From positions 310,001 to 374,000 of the forward strand of contig JADLEJ010000004.1 in NCBI GenBank assembly GCA_020846195.1: a stretch of 64,000 nt of DNA. The letters are read 5' to 3'. How positions within the stretch are numbered: the stretch's first letter is position 1; every line of letters starts with the position of its first letter. Both the position numbers and the translations under genes were made by a program. This document shows positions 57,445 through 64,000 of this stretch, one piece after another. This DNA is from Nitrospira sp. (GTDB lineage Bacteria > Nitrospirota > Nitrospiria > Nitrospirales > Nitrospiraceae). The notes beneath the pieces were generated by a model. That model searched no databases. It was given only the letters and a program-made list of their open reading frames with translations, and was not told where the DNA came from.

Positions 57445-58566
57445 TTAGACTCCTGTCGCTCCAACAGTCCGGTGGATGTCATGATTCACCCCCATGAGCG
57501 CATAGCATTCGTGGACTATCTTCTCAGCCGCATCGACCCGGCTCATCGCCCGGCTCTTCTCCCGCATCGCGCGCAAGCGGTCCGGTTGCTGCAACAACAT
57601 GGCGATGGACTCCGCCAGCTGCGCCCCGGTCAACCCCGGCTGCGGCAGCACCACCGCGCCGCCCGCCGCCTCCATCGCACGCGCATTCTTCATCTGATGA
57701 TCGTAAATCGCCGTCGGCAGCGGGATCAGAATGGCCGGCTTCCCGCAGGCCGTCAGCTCCGCAATCGTCATCGCCCCAGCGCGCGCCACCACCAGATCCG
57801 CCGCGCGCAACACCGTCGGCATGTCGTAGAGAAACGGGCTGACTTCAGCCTCAACACCGGCTTGCCGGTACGCCTCAACGACCCTCGCATGGTCAGCCTC
57901 TCCGGTCTGATGCGTAATGGAGAGCCCTGGAAGCTTCTGCGCCAATGCCGGCAGCCCATCGATGACCGCGCTATTGATCGCCTTCGCGCCCTGACTGCCG
58001 CCAAAAATCAACAACCGCTGCCGCCCCTCGCTTGCCGGCGAGGATTGTTCGAGCGCCGCCAGGAACGGCTGCCTGATGGGCGTGCCGAACAGGCGGACTT
58101 TGTCCTTCGCAAACTTCTCGGCGGCGGAAGCAAACGCCAGGAAGACGCGCTGCGCACAAGAGCCGACCGCAATATTGGCCATGCCCGGATAGGCATTCGG
58201 CTCCAGAATGACCCGGGCAATGCGCTTCACAGCCGCCGCCACTAACATCGTCGGACTGGTATAGCCGCCCACCCCGATCACGAGATCGGCACGGTGCTTG
58301 GCAATCAGCCGCATCGACTGCCAGAGGCTGACCGGCACGGAGCATAATCCCCGCAAGGCCTCTCCCAATCCTTTCCCCATCACCGGCTTGGCCGTAATGA
58401 GTTCGAGTGGAAACCCTTCATGCGCCAGCACCTTGGTTTCGATCCCTTTCGCCGTTCCGACAAAGACAATCGCAGTCGAGGGGTCCTGCCGCTGAAACTC
58501 ACGGGCCAGCGCCACCGCCGGATACAAATGCCCGCCCGTCCCTCCTGCGGCGATGAGGATCGTCAT
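57445..58566 (-). CDS. murG: Lipid II synthase (UDP-GlcNAc transferase)
   Basis: A 373-residue GT28 glycosyltransferase converting lipid I to lipid II at the inner membrane. ILIAAGGTGGHLYPAVALA, GVGGYTSPTMLVAA, FGGSQGAKAIN and RAGAMTIAELTACGKPAILIPLP are clear. ATG 58566 overlaps the ftsW stop by 4 nt; the in-frame extension across ftsW is spurious. Confidence 0.95.
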   Translation of the reverse strand: MTILIAAGGTGGHLYPAVALAREFQRQDPSTAIVFVGTAKGIETKVLAHEGFPLELITAKPVMGKGLGEALRGLCSVPVSLWQSMRLIAKHRADLVIGVGGYTSPTMLVAAAVKRIARVILEPNAYPGMANIAVGSCAQRVFLAFASAAEKFAKDKVRLFGTPIRQPFLAALEQSSPASEGRQRLLIFGGSQGAKAINSAVIDGLPALAQKLPGLSITHQTGEADHARVVEAYRQAGVEAEVSPFLYDMPTVLRAADLVVARAGAMTIAELTACGKPAILIPLPTAIYDHQMKNARAMEAAGGAVVLPQPGLTGAQLAESIAMLLQQPDRLRAMREKSRAMSRVDAAEKIVHECYALMGVNHDIHRTVGATGV

Positions 58567-59771
58567 CCGCGACCGGACCCGCCGCGGCTGCCCCGCCGGC
58601 CGCCTTCTTCCGGGCCCGCTTGGCGGTCTCTCGAAATATTCAACAGAATCCCGACCGCCAGCAGACTGACCACCAGGGACGATCCGCCGTAACTCACGAA
58701 GGGCAGCGTCAAGCCTTTGGTCGGCAGCATCCCCGTCGCCACCGCGGCATTCACCAACGCCTGCCCGCCGATCAACAGCGTGATCCCGATGCCCAAATAC
58801 CGCCCGAATGGCATCCGGGCTCTGGCGGCAATCTGAAAACCGCGCACCACAAACAGCGCAAAGAGCAGCACAATCGCGCCCGTTCCCACCAAGCCCAATT
58901 CTTCGCCGACCAGCGCCAGCACGAAGTCCGTATGGGCTTCGGGAAGAAAGAACAGTTTCTGCTTCCCCTCCCCCAACCCCACTCCGAAAGGACCGCCGCT
59001 GCCAAAGGCGAGAAAAGACTGGGTGATCTGAAACCCGGCGTTCGACGCATCCTTCCAAGGCGCCAGAAATGTCAGGAGACGCTGCCGCCGGTAGCTCGAG
59101 CCGAGGACGAGCACCAAAACGACCGGCACCGCGCACAGGCCCAATCCCAGCAGATGCTTCAACTCCGCGCCGCCGAGAAACAGCAGCCCGATCGTCACCA
59201 GCCCGATCACGACTACGGTCCCGAGATCCGGCTCCAGCAGCACCAAGCCGCTTAACACGCCAATCACCAGCAATACGGGCAGCAGGCCAGAAGAGAAGTT
59301 CGTGATCCGGTCTTCCTTTTTGGTCAGATAGGCCGCCAGATAAATCACCGCCACCAGCTTGACCATCTCGGCCGGTTGAATCGAAATCGGCCCGAGCCGC
59401 AGCCAGCGCCGCGCGCCTTTGGCCGCGACTCCAAGCGAGGGGATCAAGACCATCACCAGCAGCAGCGCCATCAACCCCAGCAGCGGCACCGACAGGCGCT
59501 TCCACCAGATGTAGTCGACCCGCGACGCGACGTGCAGCAGCACGAATCCGAATGTCAGCCAGGCCAGCTGCCGCTTGAGGAAGTAGCCGGAGTCGTGGAA
59601 CCGATTCCCCGCCACCACCGCGCTCGCACTGAACACCATCACCAAGCCGACCAAGGCCAGCACCATCGTGACGATCAAGAGGGTGTGATCCATCGGCACC
59701 CGCTTCTTCGCAGCGCGGGGGCTCGTGGTGGGCCACGGCAATGCCAGGGTTCCTGCAGCTCTCTGTGACAT
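58563..59771 (-). CDS. ftsW: SEDS peptidoglycan glycosyltransferase FtsW
   Basis: A 402-residue polytopic protein with about ten membrane segments. GARRWLRLGPISIQPAE, LLEPDLGTVVVI and FVSYGGSSLV are SEDS signatures. It polymerises septal glycan from lipid II. The C-terminus is Gly/Arg-rich. ATG 59771 is used; an internal ATG at 59693 (MDHTLLIVTM) is a credible alternative. Confidence 0.94.
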   Translation of the reverse strand: MSQRAAGTLALPWPTTSPRAAKKRVPMDHTLLIVTMVLALVGLVMVFSASAVVAGNRFHDSGYFLKRQLAWLTFGFVLLHVASRVDYIWWKRLSVPLLGLMALLLVMVLIPSLGVAAKGARRWLRLGPISIQPAEMVKLVAVIYLAAYLTKKEDRITNFSSGLLPVLLVIGVLSGLVLLEPDLGTVVVIGLVTIGLLFLGGAELKHLLGLGLCAVPVVLVLVLGSSYRRQRLLTFLAPWKDASNAGFQITQSFLAFGSGGPFGVGLGEGKQKLFFLPEAHTDFVLALVGEELGLVGTGAIVLLFALFVVRGFQIAARARMPFGRYLGIGITLLIGGQALVNAAVATGMLPTKGLTLPFVSYGGSSLVVSLLAVGILLNISRDRQAGPEEGGRRGSRGGSGRG

Positions 59772-59805
59772 CGTCCAGCGTCAAATCTCCTCTGACTCGC
59801 CGCCC

Positions 59806-61215
59806 TTAGGCCGGCAAGGACTGCACGAGGGCCTTAAACTGCCGGCCCCGGTCCTGATAATCCGCAAACATGTCGAAACTGGCGCAGGCCGGGGAAAACA
59901 GGACAACTCCGCCGGATGCGGCGCTGTCGGCCGCCGCCTGCACGGCTTCTTTCAATGAAGCCGCGCGGCTGATCGCGGGAAATCCCTCCATCGCCTGCGC
60001 GATCAACGGTGCCGCCTCTCCTATCAAGATCAGCCCCTTCACCCGCCGGCGAATGGCCGGCGCGAGGCGGGAAAAATCCCCGCCCTTGTCGCGGCCGCCG
60101 GCAATCAGCCACAGGGGTTGCTCGATGCTTTCAATCGCCTTGAGCGTGGCATCGACGTTCGTGCCCTTGGAATCGTTGACGAACCGAACGCCACGGCGAT
60201 CGCGCACAATTTCCAGGGCATGCTCCAAACCGGGGAAGGACTGAAGAACCCGCCTGACCGATTCAAGCGAGCTGCCGCTCAGTAACGCATAGGTGGCGGC
60301 CACCATCGCGTTCTCCACGTTGTGATCGCCGATAATCTTGATCTCCTGCCGGCGACAGAGCTCCTGCCGTGCGCCCATGACCGTCGTCACCAGCCGATCG
60401 CCATCCAAATACGTGCCCCCGGTCACATCCGACGGCAGCGCCGATTGTCTGGTGAATCCCAGTACCCGAGCCTTGACGCTATGTCGAAGCGCCGCGACTC
60501 GTTGATCGTCCAAGTTGAAGAGGGCATAGTCGGTCGGCTTCTGACTTTCGAAAATACGCCGCTTGGCGGCCACATATTCTTCGATCGACTCATAGCGGTC
60601 TTGATGATCCACCGTCACATTCAACAGACCGGCGATCCAGGGATGGAACCGTTCGACCGTCTCTAATTGGAAACTGGAGACCTCCACCACAAGGGCATCG
60701 AAGGGACTGGGCAATCCTTGCTGCGACGCCAGCACCGTTTGCATCGCCGCTTCGCTCAGCGCCGTGCCGAGATTCCCCCCGACAAACACCCGCTTCCCGC
60801 TGTCCTGCAGCATCTTGCCGATCAGCGTGACCGTCGTGCTCTTGCCATTGGTTCCGGTCAGCGCCAGCATCGGGGCCGAAACAAATCGCGACGCTAACTC
60901 CAGCTCGCTGATCACCTTCGCGCCGCGCCGCCGCGCCCGCTCCAGCGCCTCCAGTCGATAGGGCACGCCGGGGCTAATGACGACAAGTTCGGCCGACTCC
61001 AACGCCGCCTCATACCGGCTGCCGACCGTGATGTCGACAGAAATGCCCTCTAATTGCGCGAGGACCGGGCCGAGCTCGCTCCGTTCTTTCCGGTCGGCCA
61101 CGGTGACGCGAGCGCCAACGGCCTGGAGCAACCGCGCAGCGGCGACACCGCTGCGGGCCAATCCGACCACCGCGACCTTCGCGCCCTTCAATTGCATGAC
61201 GTCTTCGCTCACCAT
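59806..61215 (-). CDS. murD: UDP-N-acetylmuramoylalanine-D-glutamate ligase
   Basis: A 469-residue Mur ligase adding D-Glu. [36 protein letters not shown] (ATP loop), [17 protein letters not shown] and [11 protein letters not shown] are diagnostic. ATG 61215 is used; ATG 61197 (MQLKGAK) could be the true start. Confidence 0.95.
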   Translation of the reverse strand: MVSEDVMQLKGAKVAVVGLARSGVAAARLLQAVGARVTVADRKERSELGPVLAQLEGISVDITVGSRYEAALESAELVVISPGVPYRLEALERARRRGAKVISELELASRFVSAPMLALTGTNGKSTTVTLIGKMLQDSGKRVFVGGNLGTALSEAAMQTVLASQQGLPSPFDALVVEVSSFQLETVERFHPWIAGLLNVTVDHQDRYESIEEYVAAKRRIFESQKPTDYALFNLDDQRVAALRHSVKARVLGFTRQSALPSDVTGGTYLDGDRLVTTVMGARQELCRRQEIKIIGDHNVENAMVAATYALLSGSSLESVRRVLQSFPGLEHALEIVRDRRGVRFVNDSKGTNVDATLKAIESIEQPLWLIAGGRDKGGDFSRLAPAIRRRVKGLILIGEAAPLIAQAMEGFPAISRAASLKEAVQAAADSAASGGVVLFSPACASFDMFADYQDRGRQFKALVQSLPA

Positions 61216-61264
61216 GTCATTCCGCTTATTATTCCGTCTTCGCGCGCCATCCCGGCAACGCGCG

Positions 61265-62341
61265 TTATCGCAACTTCAATGTGCTCAAGCTCAGCAGCGC
61301 CAACAAGATCGCAATGATCCAGAGCCGGACGACCACCTTCGGCTCTTCCCATCCCTTCATCTCGAAGTGATGGTGAATCGGCGCCATCAGAAAAATCCGC
61401 TTCCCGCGCGACTTGAATGAGATCACTTGAAAGATGACCGACACGGCTTCGATGACGAACACGCCGCCGACCAACAACAGCAGCAGTTCATGCTTGCTGA
61501 TGACGGCGACCGTGCCGAGCGCGGCGCCGAGCGGAAGCGACCCCACATCGCCCATGAACACGGAGGCGGGGTAGGTGTTGAACCATAAGAACCCAAGGCT
61601 CGAACCGAGAATGGCCGCGGTGAACACGGCAATCTCGCCGGCGTTTTCAATGTGCGGGATCAACAGGTAGTCCGACATCAGCCGATGCCCGGCAACATAG
61701 GCGACAATCGTGTAGGCCAGGGCGGTAATCATGACCGGGCCGATGGCCAAGCCGTCGAGGCCGTCGGTCAGATTGACGGCATTCGAACTCCCCACGATGA
61801 CAAGCACCGCGAAGACGATGTAGAACCACCCCAGATCCGGCGTGAAGTTTTTGAAAAAGGGCACGCTAAGCTTGGTCGTGTACCCCGGCAGGAAATACAA
61901 CGTCAGGGCGATCGCCAAGGCGATCGCGACTTGCGCGATAAACTTTTGCGACGCCGACAATCCCTTCGATTGCCGCTTGATGAATTTGAGGTAGTCGTCG
62001 GCAAACCCGATCGCGCCGAACCCCACCATCGCCGCGAGCACCAGCCAGACATACGGCTTCGTAATATCGGCCCAGAGCAGCGTGGAGAGGACGACCGCGA
62101 AGAGGATGAGCAGGCCGCCCATCGTGGGGGTCCCGCTCTTCGCCAGATGACTCTTCGGCCCATCGTCGCGAATCTGCTGGCCCAGCTTGATTTCTTGCAG
62201 CTTGCGGATCAGCCAGGGAGCCAGGATGAAGGCAATGAGAAACGCCGTCACCGCCGCATAGATGATGCGGAAGCTTTGATAGCGGAAGACGTTCAGAAAC
62301 GAGAACTCTGTGTGGAGCGGATAGAGCCAGTTATACAGCAT
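61265..62341 (-). CDS. mraY: Phospho-N-acetylmuramoyl-pentapeptide transferase
   Basis: A 358-residue ten-helix membrane enzyme making lipid I on undecaprenyl phosphate. [27 protein letters not shown] (catalytic Asp pair), [13 protein letters not shown] and [15 protein letters not shown] are intact. Confidence 0.96.
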   Translation of the reverse strand: MLYNWLYPLHTEFSFLNVFRYQSFRIIYAAVTAFLIAFILAPWLIRKLQEIKLGQQIRDDGPKSHLAKSGTPTMGGLLILFAVVLSTLLWADITKPYVWLVLAAMVGFGAIGFADDYLKFIKRQSKGLSASQKFIAQVAIALAIALTLYFLPGYTTKLSVPFFKNFTPDLGWFYIVFAVLVIVGSSNAVNLTDGLDGLAIGPVMITALAYTIVAYVAGHRLMSDYLLIPHIENAGEIAVFTAAILGSSLGFLWFNTYPASVFMGDVGSLPLGAALGTVAVISKHELLLLLVGGVFVIEAVSVIFQVISFKSRGKRIFLMAPIHHHFEMKGWEEPKVVVRLWIIAILLALLSLSTLKLR

Positions 62342-62404
62342 AGGACAACCGTCACGACGGCGCCGGGGGCCTGCGGCACCGAACCTAGTTCTGCCCCTGA
62401 ATAA

Positions 62405-63859
62405 TTACGAGGCCTTCTTCGAAACCTGCTTCACGCCCTGCAAGGCACTGACGACTTGCTCCATCTTCATCCCGCGCGACGCCTTGACGAGCACCACGTC
62501 GCCGGAAGCCGCCATGGCTTTCACTGCGGCCGCAGCCGCAGCCGCATCCGCCACTTCCAACACCCTGGATGGCTCCATCCCGGCCCGGCGCGCGCCGTCC
62601 GCCAGCCCACGCCCCAGCGCGCCGGATGCGATCAACTGCGAGACGCCCTGCTGCGCGACGAAGGCGCCAACTTCTTCATGCATGCGCACCGCGCCCGGCC
62701 CAAGTTCCAGCATGTCACCCAATACCGCGATGGTCTTTCGCCCGGTCCCCGATTGAGCCAGCAACTGCACGGCCGCCTTCATCGAGGCAGGGTTCGCGTT
62801 ATAGCAATCGTTAATCACTCGAATCCCTTGGCTCATCACGATCTGCGACCGCATCGCCGCTGGGCGGAATCGTGACAGGCCTTGCGCGATATCGGTGCCG
62901 GACAGGCCCAGCACCGTTCCGACCGCCGCCGCGGCCAAGGCATTCGCCACATTGTGCGAGCCCTGCACCTTCATGCGTACGACGGTGTGGCGGACCTTCC
63001 CAGGCAAGAGCAGCCGGAACACTGTCCCGTCGGGCCCGTCGGACTTTTCCTGAAGCGCCTGCACATCCGCTTTCGGCGAATAGCCGAACGACAAGACGCG
63101 GCATCGGGCCCGTGCGGCCAGGTAGTCGAAGTACGGATCGTCCGCATTCAAGATCGCCGTGCCATCCGGCGGCAGCAGATCGAGCAGCTCCGCCTTGGCC
63201 TGCGCCGACCCCTCCATGCTGCCGAAAAACTCCAAATGGTCCGGCCCGATATTCGTGATGACGCCGATGGTCGGGCGGGCGATTTCGCACAGGCGCGTCG
63301 TCTGCCCAATGTTATCGACACCCATTTCGATGACAGCGGCCTCATGCCGGTTCGTCAATCGCAAGAGAGTGTGCGGCACGCCAATCCGGTTATTGAAATT
63401 GCTTTCCGTCTTCAAGACCTGCCAGCGCTGCCCCATGACGCTCGCCACCATGTCTTTCGTGGTGGTTTTCCCATTACTTCCCGTCACGGCCACCAGGGGA
63501 ATGTCGAAGCGGCTGCGGTGATGCGTGGCCAGCTGCTGGTAGGCGAACAGCGGATCCCGCACCCCCAGAATGAAGGGTGGCGCCGACGTGGCCGCCGCCT
63601 TCAGCAGGGCTGGAGTCACGACGTAGGTGTCCTGCACGATGACGCCGGCGGCGCCCTGGGAGAGCGCCGCAGCCACATAGTCATGGCCGTCGAATCGATC
63701 GCCTCGAATCGCGATGAAGAGCTCGCCGGCGCGGATGGCCCGCGAGTCGAGGCTGAGTTGTCGAATGCGCTGCTTCGCCCACCGGGGCGCATCGCCGGAC
63801 AGCATTTTGACGCTGATGACTTCTCGAAGTTCTTCGCCGGTTAAGAACGGCATGAGCAT
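62405..63859 (-). CDS. murF: UDP-MurNAc-tripeptide-D-alanyl-D-alanine ligase
   Basis: A 484-residue Mur ligase adding D-Ala-D-Ala. AVTGSNGKTTTKDMVASV (ATP loop), NFNNRIGVPHTLL, GVDNIGQ and NDCYNANPASMKAAV are typical. ATG 63859 has only a weak ribosome binding site; ATG 63853 is possible. It lies 28 nt after murE. Confidence 0.95.
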   Translation of the reverse strand: MLMPFLTGEELREVISVKMLSGDAPRWAKQRIRQLSLDSRAIRAGELFIAIRGDRFDGHDYVAAALSQGAAGVIVQDTYVVTPALLKAAATSAPPFILGVRDPLFAYQQLATHHRSRFDIPLVAVTGSNGKTTTKDMVASVMGQRWQVLKTESNFNNRIGVPHTLLRLTNRHEAAVIEMGVDNIGQTTRLCEIARPTIGVITNIGPDHLEFFGSMEGSAQAKAELLDLLPPDGTAILNADDPYFDYLAARARCRVLSFGYSPKADVQALQEKSDGPDGTVFRLLLPGKVRHTVVRMKVQGSHNVANALAAAAVGTVLGLSGTDIAQGLSRFRPAAMRSQIVMSQGIRVINDCYNANPASMKAAVQLLAQSGTGRKTIAVLGDMLELGPGAVRMHEEVGAFVAQQGVSQLIASGALGRGLADGARRAGMEPSRVLEVADAAAAAAAVKAMAASGDVVLVKASRGMKMEQVVSALQGVKQVSKKAS

Positions 63860-63887
63860 CCCAATCTGTAAGAGAGCTCCGGTTGAA

Positions 63888-64000
63888 TCAGGCGCAATTC
63901 GTCAACTCACGGATCGCGTCACGGGCAACTTCACGGTCGTCGAAGTGAAACTTCTTGGTCCCGATAATCTGATAGTCTTCATGCCCCTTCCCGGCGATGA
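63888..64000 (-). CDS. murE: UDP-MurNAc-tripeptide synthetase, C-terminal end (partial)
   Basis: The last 36 codons of a frame entering from beyond the window. It reads [19 protein letters not shown] and ends RELTNCA. GKGHE followed by YQ is the C-terminal signature of MurE, and the position just before murF is the conserved one. The 5' part lies outside the window. Confidence 0.85.
   Translation of the reverse strand, partial: IAGKGHEDYQIIGTKKFHFDDREVARDAIRELTNCA

Noticed and set aside
58567..59784. Upstream extension of murG
   Set aside because: It overlaps ftsW completely in another frame; MurG starts at the conserved MTILIAAGGTGGH.

Overview
The window looks like a chromosomal segment of a Nitrospira-type bacterium (phylum Nitrospirota). 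This is inferred from the gene content, the GC-rich sequence and the five-subunit 2-oxoacid:ferredoxin oxidoreductase genes at the left edge. I ran no database search. Almost every base is coding, mostly on the minus strand, in tight operons with 1-16 nt overlaps. I see no tRNA, rRNA, CRISPR array, insertion sequence or phage gene.

Layout. 1-2061 (minus): beta, gamma and ferredoxin-like subunits of an oxoacid:ferredoxin oxidoreductase, with the probable start of alpha at the edge. 2476-3167 (plus): a MetV-like zinc protein and QueF. 3402-20004 (plus): a 16.6-kb signalling island made of a TonB-dependent receptor, a YfiR-family periplasmic protein, a CHASE8-HAMP hybrid kinase, a four-helix/PAS hybrid kinase, a FIST sensor, a PAS-GAF hybrid kinase and a REC-PAS-GGDEF-EAL protein. 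20105-23455: an ApaH-like phosphatase, a sterol-desaturase-family enzyme, an unknown protein and PanB. 23455-25339 (minus): MetF and FolD, which with PanB form a one-carbon group. 25534-27663: a secreted beta-propeller, a Cys/His-rich protein and a PilZ protein. 27897-38398 (minus): peptidyl-prolyl isomerase, RNase III, the fab genes, plsX, rpmF, a YceD protein, rpsR-ssb-rpsF, pth and the L25 gene. 38450-45709 (minus): prs, ispE, a PilR/PilS-like pair, pilC and pgsA. 45840-47290: a small unknown gene and a serine beta-lactamase-like protein. 47399-64000 (minus): the division and cell wall cluster from murE (partial) to ftsZ, continuing through pgeF, yggS, proC and yggT to divIVA.

The most interesting part is the 3.4-20.0 kb island. 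In the Pseudomonas YfiBNR system, YfiR restrains a CHASE8-HAMP-GGDEF enzyme, YfiN, and the outer-membrane protein YfiB relieves it. Here a YfiR homologue sits directly before a CHASE8-HAMP protein whose output is a histidine kinase phosphorelay, and a TonB-dependent receptor takes the place of YfiB. The last gene is a receiver-controlled c-di-GMP enzyme. I infer a phosphorelay that carries an envelope signal to c-di-GMP; the PilZ protein and the pil genes are possible downstream targets.

Several intergenic regions carry sigma70-like promoters with a perfect TTGACA box and 17-18 nt spacers. Three of them share a longer TTGACAGTCT core. A candidate S6:S18-type leader precedes rpsF. The fabD start has no ribosome binding site and lies at the expected +1 of a promoter-like sequence.
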